From NCBI RefSeq assembly GCF_036924525.1, contig NZ_JAZHRU010000001.1, forward strand, positions 1,765,001 through 1,829,000: a DNA stretch of 64,000 nt. Reading direction: 5' to 3'. Shown in pieces: positions 37,705-46,489 of the stretch. How positions within the stretch are numbered: position 1 is the first letter of the stretch; the number at the start of each line of letters is the position of its first letter. The translations under genes and the position numbers were made by a program. This DNA comes from Bradyrhizobium sp. AZCC 1719 (GTDB lineage Bacteria > Pseudomonadota > Alphaproteobacteria > Rhizobiales > Xanthobacteraceae). A model generated the notes under the pieces. The model ran no database searches, was not told the origin of the DNA, and saw nothing but the letters and a program-made list of their open reading frames with translations.

Positions 37705-39396
37705 TCAGGTGCTGCTGCCTGCTGCGGTTGCGACCACCGGCAAGACCTCGTTGGCCGCGCGGTCGGGGGTATCTTCCTTCCAGCGGACCGAGCCGAACGG
37801 CCGCTCCAGCATGCGGCGGACGCGGATCGGCTCCGGCCCGAGATGAAAGTCGATCGCGCGCTGGTGCAGGGCGCGCTCGGATTGCGTGGCACGGTTACGC
37901 TGGCGCAGATAATCGAGCCAGGTCGGGCAATGGTAGCGCTCCGTCCATAATTCGGGGTCGCCGATGTCGCGCGCGATCGACCAGCCATAGGCGCCGTTGC
38001 GCTGGCGGCTGAGCTGCACTTCCTGCATCACATTGTGAAACGCGCGCGCGTTGTCCTGCGCGACGCGATATTCGATTTCGACCACCAGCGGTCCGCTGCG
38101 CCCCGTGAGCGACAGCCGCACCTCGGGATCGGCAAGCAGTTCGGTGGCATCCTCGTTGCGCGCGCCGACCGGCGGCATGCGCAGCCAGATGCCGAGCAGG
38201 GGCGAGATCAGCATCAGCCCGGCCGAGACCAAGAGCGCGGTCTCCACGCCGGCGAGGTCGGTGAGGTGGCCCCAGCCCCAGCTTCCGACCGCAATGCCGC
38301 CGGCGATCGACGCCTGGAAAGCCGCCAGCGAGCGGCCCGCAACCCAGCGCGGCGCTGAAAGCTGCACGCCGATATTGAACAGGGCGACCGCCAGCATCCA
38401 CACCGCGCCGGCGAGCACGAGTGCAATCGCCGTCAGGATCGCGTTGGTACTCAGGGCGACCGCCGCGATCGCGCCGGCCATCGATATCGCGCAGGCGCGC
38501 ACCGCGGCCTCGCCGCTCATGCGCCGCCGCACCTCGCCGATATTCAGCGCACCGAATACGGCGCCCATGCCGAATGCCCCGAGCATGATGCCGTAGGTTT
38601 GCGCGCCGCCATGCAGGAGATCGCGGGCGACCAGTGGCATCAGCGCCGAGACCGAGCCGCCAATGATGCCGGTGACCAGCGTGCGCGTCAGCACGATCTT
38701 GATCGATGGCGAATTGGTGATGTAGCGCACGCCGGAGACCATGGCGCGGTTGAGCCGTTCGCGCGGCAGGCGCGACGGCTCGTGGGCGCGATTCCACAGA
38801 AACATCACCGCTATCAGCGGCAGATACAGCACCGCATTGACGGCAAACGCCGCCACGGCGCCCGCGGTAGCAACGACGATTCCGCCGATCGCCGGGCCGA
38901 AACTGCGCGCAATGTTGTAGCTGATGCCGTTGAGCGCGACCGCCGCCGGCAGCGTTTCCGCCGGCACCTGCTCGGTCACTGAGGCCTGCCAGGCCGGCCC
39001 GAACAGCGCCATGCCGCTGCCGACGACGAAGCACAGCGCCAAGAGGATATTCGGCGTCACGAGGCCGAACCACGCCAGCACCGTGAGCGCGGTTGCGCCG
39101 ACAAGCGCGATGCCGAGCGAGACTAGGGCGACGATGCGGCGGTCGTGCATGTCGGCGATGGCGCCGGCGGGCATCGAGATCAGCATCACCGGCAGCATCA
39201 GCGCGGTCTGCACCAGCGCGACCTTGTCGGCCGAAGAAGTCATCTGCGTCATCGCCCAGGCCGCGCCGACGCCCTGGATCAAAATCCCCAGGTTGGAAAC
39301 GAGGCTGGCGAGCCAGATGCGCCGGAACACCGCGTGCCGCAACGGCGCTGCGATCCCGTCAGTCGCAAGACGCGAACGTTTCGGCTGGTCGGTCAT
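37705..39396 (-). CDS. MFS transporter (MFS_3, EntS-like) with C-terminal cytoplasmic domain
   Basis: A 563-residue exporter. Residues 1-420 form about 12 helices, starting RHAVFRRIWLASLVSNLG, with the MFS loop motif DMHDRRIVAL and NGISYNIARSFGPAIGG, as in the EntS/MFS_3 group of exporters. After the last helix an extra domain of about 120 residues (VVEIEYRVAQDNARAFHNVMQEVQ, YGWSIARDIGDPELWTERYH, TWLDYLRQRNRAT) resembles the ferredoxin-like ABM/dimeric alpha-beta barrel type. This fusion is known in proteobacterial relatives, but its purpose is unknown. The substrate is not known. Confidence 0.88.
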   Translation of the reverse strand: MTDQPKRSRLATDGIAAPLRHAVFRRIWLASLVSNLGILIQGVGAAWAMTQMTSSADKVALVQTALMLPVMLISMPAGAIADMHDRRIVALVSLGIALVGATALTVLAWFGLVTPNILLALCFVVGSGMALFGPAWQASVTEQVPAETLPAAVALNGISYNIARSFGPAIGGIVVATAGAVAAFAVNAVLYLPLIAVMFLWNRAHEPSRLPRERLNRAMVSGVRYITNSPSIKIVLTRTLVTGIIGGSVSALMPLVARDLLHGGAQTYGIMLGAFGMGAVFGALNIGEVRRRMSGEAAVRACAISMAGAIAAVALSTNAILTAIALVLAGAVWMLAVALFNIGVQLSAPRWVAGRSLAAFQASIAGGIAVGSWGWGHLTDLAGVETALLVSAGLMLISPLLGIWLRMPPVGARNEDATELLADPEVRLSLTGRSGPLVVEIEYRVAQDNARAFHNVMQEVQLSRQRNGAYGWSIARDIGDPELWTERYHCPTWLDYLRQRNRATQSERALHQRAIDFHLGPEPIRVRRMLERPFGSVRWKEDTPDRAANEVLPVVATAAGSST

Positions 39397-39545
39397 GATC
39401 GGTTCCGTTGGCGTTCTGTCACCGGCTTGATTCCATTCGAATATAAAGTGATGCCTGCGAAAGCCCTGGCCTGTCCAGTCGAAGCAGCACTATCGGCGGT
39501 GCTATCGCACAGCTAAGGTATTGAAAAGCAACGGAAGGTTTCGGA

Positions 39546-40913
39546 ATGCGGCTGTCGCGGCGGTTGATCCTCAGGGGTGCCGGAGCGTTGCCTTTGCTGG
39601 CGGGCGGTCTTCCGCTGCTCGGTCTGCAGGCGCGAGCGCAGACCGCACCAGCGGCCGTTCCGCCGATCCTGTTCGTGCATGGCAATGGCGACCACGCGGC
39701 ACTCTGGATAACGACGCTGTGGCGAATGGAATCGAATGGCGTGCCACGCGAGCGAATGCTGGCGTTCAATTTTACCGATCCTCTGGCACGCACCGATGAC
39801 AAGGTGCAGCAACCGAACCGTTCCTCGACCGACGACCAGCGCCGCGAGCTCGGCGAGGCCGTTAAGGAATTGCAGCGTCGCACCGGCGCGGCGCGCATCG
39901 CCCTCGTCGGTAATTCGCGCGGCGGCTATTCGATCCGCAATTACATCAGAAATGGCGGCGGAGCTGATGTTAGCCACGCCGTGCTGTGCGGCGTTCCCAA
40001 TCACGGAATCTATGATTGGGATGACGGCATCAATAACGAGTTCAACGGTCGCGGCCCGTTCTTGCGCGGCTTGAACGAGGGCGATAGCGAGGCGACGCCG
40101 GGCACGGCGTTTCTCACCTTGCGCAGCGACGGCAACGACAAATATGCGCAACCCGACGGACGCTTCGTCGGCAAGCCGGGCATGCCGACCGGCGTCACAT
40201 CAGATGGTCCTGCGCTGAAGGGCGCGACCAATCTGGTGCTCGGCGCGCTCGATCATCGCGAGGTCGCGTTTCATCCGCGCGCGTTTCGCGAGATCTATAA
40301 ATTCATCGCTGGCGTCGAGCCGTCCCGAATCGAGATCGTGCCGGAAACGGAAGTCAGGCTGAGCGGGCTTGTGACGGGTACGCCGGGCGGCGTTGTCACC
40401 AACCGTCCGGTCTCCGGCGCGACGGTCGAAATCTATCGCGTCTCTGCCGAGACCGGCGAACGGACCGGCGGTCCGATCCATTCTTCGCAAACCGCCGCCG
40501 ACGGCCGTTGGGGCCCGGCGCAGGTCGAGGCTACCTGGTTTCTCGAAATCGTGTTGACGTCAGCGGGTTCGCCGACGACCCATTTCTATCGCTCGCCGCT
40601 TCCGCGCTCCTCCGAAATCGTGCATCTGCGTGCCGCACGCCCGCTCGGGCCGGCCGATACCGGCGCGGGCGCCGTGGTCCTGATGTCGCGTCCGCGGGGC
40701 TATTTCGGCCTGCCGCGGGACGTAGTGCTGATCGACGGCAAGGAGCCCAGGGACGTGAAATCCGGCGTGCCGACCGATTCGGTCACGACCTTGCGGCTTC
40801 CGGCAGAGGAGGTCGGCAGGCCCGTGGTGACCATGTTCAACACCGAGCGGATCGTGGCGCGGGCCTGGCCGGCCTCGGAAAACCGGATTGCGGTTGCCGA
40901 ACTGACTTATTAG
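39546..40913 (+). CDS. secreted alpha/beta hydrolase (lipase-like) with C-terminal beta domain
   Basis: A 455-residue protein with an N-terminal export signal (SRRLILRGAGALPLLAGG, twin-arginine-like, to about residue 32), an alpha/beta hydrolase domain (about 38-265; oxyanion VHGNGDHAALW and nucleophile GNSRGG, Ser124) and a beta-rich C-terminal domain (about 270-455; PVSGATVEIYRV, AADGRWGPAQVEATWFLEIVL). The layout resembles archaeal/bacterial lipases with a C-terminal Ig-like domain. A His for the triad may lie in LGALDHREVAFHPRA. The substrate is unknown. AAGG lies 9 bases before the ATG. Confidence 0.8.
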   Translation: MRLSRRLILRGAGALPLLAGGLPLLGLQARAQTAPAAVPPILFVHGNGDHAALWITTLWRMESNGVPRERMLAFNFTDPLARTDDKVQQPNRSSTDDQRRELGEAVKELQRRTGAARIALVGNSRGGYSIRNYIRNGGGADVSHAVLCGVPNHGIYDWDDGINNEFNGRGPFLRGLNEGDSEATPGTAFLTLRSDGNDKYAQPDGRFVGKPGMPTGVTSDGPALKGATNLVLGALDHREVAFHPRAFREIYKFIAGVEPSRIEIVPETEVRLSGLVTGTPGGVVTNRPVSGATVEIYRVSAETGERTGGPIHSSQTAADGRWGPAQVEATWFLEIVLTSAGSPTTHFYRSPLPRSSEIVHLRAARPLGPADTGAGAVVLMSRPRGYFGLPRDVVLIDGKEPRDVKSGVPTDSVTTLRLPAEEVGRPVVTMFNTERIVARAWPASENRIAVAELTY

Positions 40914-40968
40914 CTGTTTCCTGACGGGTGCGCCTTTGTGGCGCCCGGATCGAATACATAGTTGGAGC

Positions 40969-41038
40969 CGTAGCCCGCATGAGCGAAGCGATATGCGGGG
41001 CGTTGGTCCCGGATATCGCCACGCTCGTCCGGGCTACG
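40969..41038. repeat. palindromic repeat upstream of P450 gene
   Basis: Arms CGTAGCCCG and CGGGCTACG enclose a core with GAGCGAAGCGATATGCGGG. It lies just before the P450 start codon at 41051, so the P450 promoter is either inside it or further upstream in the 137-bp gap. Confidence 0.6.
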
Positions 41039-41050
41039 AGAGTGGCGCCG

Positions 41051-42436
41051 ATGAGCATAGCCGAAGCCTACGACATGACGGTTGCGCGCGCACCGCTGGT
41101 GCCGCCGAGCCCGCCGCGGGCGCCCGACGACATGACGGTGTTCGGGCGGATGAAGGCGATCCGCGAAAGCCCGATCGGTAGCTGGGGCCAGCGGGCCTAT
41201 GAGGAAGATATCGTCCAGGGCCGCTTCTTTGGACGCAGCACGTTCATTCTCAACGCGCCGGATGCGATCAAGCATGTGCTGGTCGACAATTACGAAAATT
41301 ATACGCGAACGCCGGCCGGTATCCGGGTGCTGCGTCCAATCCTCGGCGAAGGTCTTTTGATCGCGGAAGGGCGCGCGTGGAAGCATCAGCGCCGCACGTT
41401 GGCGCCGGCATTCACGCCGCGCGCGGTGATGCCGCTCATTCCGCACATGCTGGCGGCGACCGACCAGACGGTCGCCAAGCTGAGAGCCGCCAGCAATGGA
41501 CACGTCGACCTGCGCGAGGCGATGCAGCGGATGGCGCTCGAGATCGCCGGGCGCACCATGTTCTCGTTCGGGATGGATCGCCACGGCGCTGCCTTGCGCG
41601 ATTTCGTGATGGAATATGGCGACCGGCTGGCGCGCCCGCATTTCCTCGACCTGCTGCTGCCGTTGAGCTGGCCAAGCCCGCAGGATATTGCGCGCAGCCG
41701 CTTCCGCAAGCGCTGGACCGTATTCGTCGGCATGTTGATGACCGAGCGCCGCGCCGCCGGCAAGACCGCGGGCGCGCCGGCGCGCGATCTGTTCGACCTG
41801 ATGGGCGACGCGCGCGATCCGGAAACCGGCGAAGTCTTCTCAGACGAGCAACTCGGCGATCAGGTCGCGACCATGATTCTCGCCGGCCATGAGACGACGG
41901 CGACCGCACTGTTCTGGGCGCTCTATCTTCTGGCGCTCGATCCTGCCACGCAGGAGCAGGTGGCGAGCGAAGTACAGACCGCGCCCGTCAACGGCGCGTC
42001 CGATATCGAGCGGTTGAAATTCACCCGCGCGGTGATCGACGAGACCATGCGGCTCTATCCGCCGGCGTTCCTGATCGCACGCGCGGCGATCGGGCCGGAT
42101 AAGATCGCGGGCCTGCCGGTCAAGAAGAAGGACGTCATCCTGATCGCGCCGTGGCTGTTGCATCGGCACGAAAAATTGTGGCGCGATCCGAGTGCCTTCA
42201 TCCCGTCCCGCTTCATGACGGGCACGCCGCCCGACCGCTTCGCCTATTTGCCGTTCGGCGTCGGCGCCCGCGTTTGCATCGGCGCGCATTTCGCGCTGGT
42301 CGAGGCGACGCTGGCGCTGGCGAAGATGATCGGCGCGTTTCGCGTCACGCTCGTCGACAAGGATCCGGTGATGCCGATCGGCGTGGTGACGACACAGCCC
42401 GACCGTTCGCCGATGTTCGCCATCACGCCGCGGTAG
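41051..42436 (+). CDS. cytochrome P450
   Basis: A 461-residue soluble P450. The I-helix oxygen-activation motif is AGHETTA, the K-helix ExxR is ETMR, the PERF-like region is FIPSRF, and the haem-binding loop is FGVGARVCIGAHFA with the cysteine ligand. No membrane anchor is seen. The substrate and redox partners are unknown; no ferredoxin or reductase gene is near. The ATG at 41051 (MSIAEAYD) is chosen because the frame upstream (from 40928) runs through the palindromic repeat at 40969-41038. No good ribosome binding site is evident. Confidence 0.9.
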   Translation: MSIAEAYDMTVARAPLVPPSPPRAPDDMTVFGRMKAIRESPIGSWGQRAYEEDIVQGRFFGRSTFILNAPDAIKHVLVDNYENYTRTPAGIRVLRPILGEGLLIAEGRAWKHQRRTLAPAFTPRAVMPLIPHMLAATDQTVAKLRAASNGHVDLREAMQRMALEIAGRTMFSFGMDRHGAALRDFVMEYGDRLARPHFLDLLLPLSWPSPQDIARSRFRKRWTVFVGMLMTERRAAGKTAGAPARDLFDLMGDARDPETGEVFSDEQLGDQVATMILAGHETTATALFWALYLLALDPATQEQVASEVQTAPVNGASDIERLKFTRAVIDETMRLYPPAFLIARAAIGPDKIAGLPVKKKDVILIAPWLLHRHEKLWRDPSAFIPSRFMTGTPPDRFAYLPFGVGARVCIGAHFALVEATLALAKMIGAFRVTLVDKDPVMPIGVVTTQPDRSPMFAITPR

Positions 42437-42539
42437 TATTTTTTTGATCGGGCCGATTGCCGGCCCCGCGAAGAAAATGCGTCAGAGGAGCAAGCGCACC
42501 TTGCGCGGTCGCCTCGGGCGCGACATCTAGGTTGTCACC

Positions 42540-43949
42540 ATGAGCGATACCCAGGCCCAGTTCGCAGTCTTGAAGCAGACCGCCGATCCCGCGGTGGTCG
42601 ATGCCATCTCACAACTGATCGCCAAGGGCGAGGACCGCGACCTCAACCGGATCAACCTGTTGGATTTCGCCGCGCGCTACGGCCTGGACGAGGAAAAGGT
42701 CATCTCGGCTTTCCTGCATTCGGCGCGGCTCGGGCTGTTCGATCTCACCTGGAATGTGCTGTGCCCCGGCTGCGGTGGCGTGCTCGGCGCGCACAGCACC
42801 CTGAAATCGCTACGCCACGACGATTACAATTGCGCGCTATGCGCCCAAGGTTACGAGGCATCGGTCGACGACCGCGTCGAGGTCGCTTTCACGGTCAGCC
42901 CGCGCGTCAGGCGCATTGCCGCGCACGATCCCAATACGCTGTCGATCTGGGAATATAACCGCCAGATATTCTGGAGCTCGGGGATGGACCTGAGCGAGGA
43001 ATCGATCAAGCGTCTGATCGACGAGATATCGCTGGAAGCCATCGAGCTGCCGGCGGGCGAGAAGGCGGTGCTGTCGCTGCAATTGCCCAACCAGTTCGTG
43101 ATCGTGTTCGAGCCGGTGACGCATTCGGCGCATTTCTTCGATGTCCAGGGCGAGCCGACCCGCGAGCGGCAACAGTTTTCGATCGTCTTCAACAAGCTGC
43201 AGGCGCCCACGGGCTCGACGGTGATGCGGCCGGGACCGCTACGGCTGTCGCTAGACAATCAGACCGACCACCGGGTGCTGCCCGCGGTCTGGGTCGCCAA
43301 CGACACGCTCCATGAGCTGCTCGGCAAGCGCAAGCCGATCCTGACCGCCAAGCGTATGCTGTCCAACCAGACGTTTCGTGATGTCTTCAAGGCGGATAAT
43401 CTCAACGTCGATCAGCGCCTCAAGATCACCTCGCTGACTTTCCTGTTCACGGACCTCAAGGGCTCCACCGCGCTCTATGAGCGGGTCGGCGATCTCGCCG
43501 CCTTCGACCTGGTGCGGGCGCATTTCCACGCGCTGCTCGAAATCATCGCCTCGGAGAAGGGCGCGGTCGTGAAGACGATCGGCGATGCCGTGATGGCGAC
43601 CTTCATCAGGCCGGAACATGCGATCGTCGCGGGCCTGCGCATGCGGGCGGCAATGGCGACGCTGAATGCCGAGCGCGGCCGGGAGGACCTGATCATCAAG
43701 ATCGGCATCCACGAAGGGCCATGCCTGGCGGTCATGCTGAACGAGCGACAGGACTATTTCGGTCAGACCGTCAACATCGCTTCAAGGGTGCAGCACCTGT
43801 CGACCTCGCAGGAGATCCACATCACGGGACCTGTGATCGAATCGCCGGCCGTTGCCACCATTCTGGCGAAAGAGGCGATCAGGCCGATCCAGAAGGAAGC
43901 GGCGCTGCGCGGCATCGCCGACAAGGTGATGGTGTACGAGATACCCTAA
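42540..43949 (+). CDS. class III adenylate cyclase with N-terminal zinc-ribbon-like domain
   Basis: A 469-residue protein. Residues 1-290 form a DUF5939-type regulatory region that includes a CPGCGG...CALC set at about 75-102, probably a zinc ribbon. The C-terminal cyclase domain (about 300-469) has all catalytic residues: metal Asp in FTDLKGST, adenine-selecting Lys and metal Asp in KTIGDAVMA, and DYFGQTVNIASR with the substrate Asp and the transition-state Asn and Arg. It should therefore make cAMP from ATP. No membrane segment is present, so it is cytoplasmic. The signal sensed by the N-terminal domain is unknown. Confidence 0.9.
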   Translation: MSDTQAQFAVLKQTADPAVVDAISQLIAKGEDRDLNRINLLDFAARYGLDEEKVISAFLHSARLGLFDLTWNVLCPGCGGVLGAHSTLKSLRHDDYNCALCAQGYEASVDDRVEVAFTVSPRVRRIAAHDPNTLSIWEYNRQIFWSSGMDLSEESIKRLIDEISLEAIELPAGEKAVLSLQLPNQFVIVFEPVTHSAHFFDVQGEPTRERQQFSIVFNKLQAPTGSTVMRPGPLRLSLDNQTDHRVLPAVWVANDTLHELLGKRKPILTAKRMLSNQTFRDVFKADNLNVDQRLKITSLTFLFTDLKGSTALYERVGDLAAFDLVRAHFHALLEIIASEKGAVVKTIGDAVMATFIRPEHAIVAGLRMRAAMATLNAERGREDLIIKIGIHEGPCLAVMLNERQDYFGQTVNIASRVQHLSTSQEIHITGPVIESPAVATILAKEAIRPIQKEAALRGIADKVMVYEIP

Positions 43950-43955
43950 ACGGCG

Positions 43956-44432
43956 CTACTCGATCACGATCTCGCCGGTCATGCCGAGCTCGGCGTGGGT
44001 CTTGCCGTCGCTGGTCTTGATGTCGCAGCGTAGATCGTTGACGCGGCCGGCCGCGATCGGCACCAGCCACCATTCGGCGGATTGTCCCGGATAGACCTCG
44101 ATCTCGCGAATCGCGCCCTTGAATTCGGCGAGCGTAACGGTCTTGCCGTTCTGCTGCTGCGTCACCTGCACCTTGCGCGTGAACACCATCTGCGAGAACG
44201 CGTGCGAGGTGAAGTAGTGCGGATCGTTGCTCGAATTGCGCAGGATCAGCTTGTAGAGCTTGCCGGTTTCGAACTTGAGTTGCTTCGGCGCGAATTCGTG
44301 TTTGCCGGGCGAGCCGAGATCGACCGTCACCTCGATCGGCGTCTGTCGCGACAGGTCACCTGCCGCAAGCGCTGCTCCGGACGCGATTCCCAACACAACG
44401 GCAGCACCAAGTGCGAAGCGCAACGAGGCCAT
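43956..44432 (-). CDS. cupredoxin-like exported protein
   Basis: A 158-residue protein with a signal peptide (to about LAAG, residue 25) and a cupredoxin-like beta domain. Possible type-1 copper ligands are visible: His72 in SSNDPHYF, then Cys136, His146 and Met151 in a C-x9-H-x4-M arrangement near the C-terminus, longer than the classical loop. It is therefore likely, but not certain, to bind copper. GGGGAG lies 8 bases before the ATG. It ends 6 bp from the convergent adenylate cyclase gene. A Fur-like palindrome lies 53-73 bp upstream (44485-44505), which suggests iron-dependent expression. Confidence 0.8.
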   Translation of the reverse strand: MASLRFALGAAVVLGIASGAALAAGDLSRQTPIEVTVDLGSPGKHEFAPKQLKFETGKLYKLILRNSSNDPHYFTSHAFSQMVFTRKVQVTQQQNGKTVTLAEFKGAIREIEVYPGQSAEWWLVPIAAGRVNDLRCDIKTSDGKTHAELGMTGEIVIE

Positions 44433-44810
44433 GGTCGTCTCCCCTTTGAAAATAGCTTGCTGAAACAATGAGTTCTTTCCCTAGTGCAAATGCGAATGAT
44501 TTGCAATTGGATATCGACCGACTGCCTGCGGCGAATCGCGCAGTCGGCCATTGGCCGATAGGCCGTGTCTTGCCGAAGCAGCAAGGTTACATGCTTTGAA
44601 CCGGGCTCCGACCCAACAGAAAAGCGAAGGCGCGCCGTTCGCCGTGGCGGCTTTGGGCACTGCCCAGGTTTCGCGCAGATGCTTGCGTCACACCCAACGT
44701 GACGCCGATTTAATCTGCGCGCCCTGTCAGCCACTCATCGCGCGGATTGCGAAGGTCAAGTCTTCGACCCATATTTGCTCGACAGCTTCTTCGAATTTGC
44801 AGGTAGATTG
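44433..44810. other. divergent intergenic region cupredoxin / TerB-like gene
   Basis: This 378-bp gap holds the promoters of the cupredoxin-like gene (minus strand) and the TerB-like gene (plus strand). It contains the Fur-like palindrome at 44485-44505. The remainder, about 44510-44800, shows short imperfect palindromes such as GGCCATTGGCCGATAGGCC at 44537-44555 but no gene. Confidence 0.5.
44485..44505. promoter_or_regulatory. Fur-box-like palindrome
   Basis: TGCAAAT and ATTTGCA arms surround a 7-base centre. The inner 19 bases, GCAAATGCGAATGATTTGC, match the classical Fur box GATAATGATAATCATTATC at 12 of 19 positions by hand count. The site is upstream of the cupredoxin-like gene (53-73 bp from its ATG) and about 300 bp from the divergent TerB-like gene. 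Which regulator binds (Fur, Irr or other) is not known, and operation by iron is an inference from the match. Confidence 0.5.
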
Positions 44811-45314
44811 ATGCTCGACGGACTGCGCCAATTCATTGCCGACATCGTTGCCCCCAACGCGGATCCGGACTTCGCGTTCGACGATACTGGGTATCTTCTC
44901 GCGGCGACTGCGCTACTGGTCCACGTCGTCTCGCTCGACGGCGAGCCGAGCGCGCTCGAGAAGCGCAAATTGCACAGTTTGATCGAAAGCCGATTCAAGC
45001 TTGATCCCGGGACGGCGGATCATTTGATCGCGTCGGCGACGCGGGCCGAAGGCGAGGCGGTCGATCTCTATCGTTTCACCAGCGTCATCATGCGTTCGGT
45101 CAACGAGGAGGGCCGGCTTCGCATCATCGAGATGATGTGGGAAGTGGTATACGCGGACGGCCAGGTCAGTGAGTTCGAGGATAACGTCGTCTGGCGCGCG
45201 GCTGACCTGCTCGGCATTTCCTCGCGCGACCGGATCGACCTCAAGCGTCGGGTGGCTGAGCGGCAGCCGGTCTCGTCCGCAGGTGCGCCGAAGGCCGAAG
45301 ACGCAGCAATGTGA
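44811..45314 (+). CDS. TerB-like / tellurite resistance TerB family protein
   Basis: A 167-residue helical protein of the TerB (DUF533-like) superfamily, whose members carry Asp/Glu-rich loops that bind divalent metal. The core blocks are LLAATALLVHVVSLDGEPSALEKRKL and RIIEMMWEVVYADGQVSEFEDNVVWRAADLLGI, two acidic DGE and DGQ turns typical of the fold. The role is not defined; such proteins associate with membrane stress systems. The ATG at 44811 is preferred to a TTG at 44775; an AGGTAG lies about 7 bases upstream. Confidence 0.82.
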   Translation: MLDGLRQFIADIVAPNADPDFAFDDTGYLLAATALLVHVVSLDGEPSALEKRKLHSLIESRFKLDPGTADHLIASATRAEGEAVDLYRFTSVIMRSVNEEGRLRIIEMMWEVVYADGQVSEFEDNVVWRAADLLGISSRDRIDLKRRVAERQPVSSAGAPKAEDAAM

Positions 45315-45542
45315 CAATGAGCGGCGCAGCCACGCGTCATTGCAGATGACGAAACTTTGATGTGCGCCGCAACCGGTTGCGGCAGCGCGCGATAAGCCTG
45401 AAAACATAGAGACTTCAGCGCGTGGAGCACACAGGCCGGCATGGGCCATGTTTGGGGGATGGCTTGCGCCACACCGCGCGCCTATGCTCTCGTTCCCGTG
45501 CTGGCGGCATAACCCTGATTTGATTTTTAAGAGCATTCAACC

Positions 45543-46322
45543 GTGACCGAGCGTGTGACGCTGATTACTGGTGCATCGGCGGGCATAGGCACCGAGCTGG
45601 CGCGCGTTTTTGCATCGAAGGGTCATCGCGTGGCGCTGGTGGCGCGGCGCGCTGATCGCCTGGAAGCGTTGGCGACGGAAATCAAGGCGGCCGGCGGCAC
45701 GGCGCCGATCGTCATCCCCTGCGACCTTGCGCAACCCGACTGCGGCGACAGGATTGCCGAGGCCTTGACCGCCTCCGGCGTGGAAGTTGAATACCTCGTC
45801 AACAACGCCGGATTTGGCGTGTTTGGCAGAGCAATCCAGCGCGATCGGTCCAACCAGCTCGAGATAATCGCCGTCAACATCCGCGCGCTGACGGACCTGT
45901 CACTGCGGTTTTCCGATCACCTGATCCGCAATCGCGGCGGCCTTCTCAACGTCGGCTCGATCGCGGGCTTTCTGCCGGGGCCGGGAATGGCGGTTTATTA
46001 CGCGTCCAAGGCCTATGTGCTGTCGTTCACCGAAGCCATGCGCGCAGAACTGGCGCCACATGGCGTGCGCGTGACGGTGTTGTGTCCGGGGCCCGTGCCC
46101 TCGGAATTTCAGGCACGCGCGGGATTTAGACCCGGCTATGATTCGTCGATCCTCAATATGTCGTCGGCCGATGTCGCGCAGCAGGCCTACAGCGGATTGA
46201 TGGCGAACAAACGGGCAGTGTTGCCCGGCCTCGGCATCAAGTTTGTGCCGTTCATGCTCCGGCTGTTTCCGCGCTCCTTTATCCTCGGGGCGATCGGTCG
46301 CTTCCAGCTCCGCCAGCGCTGA
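45543..46322 (+). CDS. short-chain dehydrogenase/reductase
   Basis: A 259-residue NAD(P)-dependent SDR with the cofactor motif TGASAGIG, the NNAGFG motif, and the catalytic Ser-Tyr-Lys set (NVGSIAGF, then YYASK). The arginine after the second strand (ARRADRL) suggests NADP preference. The substrate cannot be told. It starts with GTG at 45543; no strong ribosome binding site is visible upstream. It is probably transcribed alone, as the nearest same-strand genes are more than 160 bp away. Confidence 0.92.
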   Translation: MTERVTLITGASAGIGTELARVFASKGHRVALVARRADRLEALATEIKAAGGTAPIVIPCDLAQPDCGDRIAEALTASGVEVEYLVNNAGFGVFGRAIQRDRSNQLEIIAVNIRALTDLSLRFSDHLIRNRGGLLNVGSIAGFLPGPGMAVYYASKAYVLSFTEAMRAELAPHGVRVTVLCPGPVPSEFQARAGFRPGYDSSILNMSSADVAQQAYSGLMANKRAVLPGLGIKFVPFMLRLFPRSFILGAIGRFQLRQR

Positions 46323-46489
46323 AGAATCCCCGGGTTTTTCCGGTGTTCTTGCCCGTTCGCACCGCGGGCCGGGGGAGCTGACCGCATCTGGCCCGCGGTT
46401 TGCTTACATTTTTGGATGTGTGTGTGAACTCACGCGAAATTAATACTCACTTAGGTATGGTTTCGATTCGAGACACGTGAGCAACGTCG

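Noticed and set aside
44537..44555. GGCCATTGGCCGATAGGCC stretch before the TerB-like gene as an operator
   Set aside because: The arms are short and GC-rich, such patterns are frequent by chance in this genome, and it lies far from the start codon.
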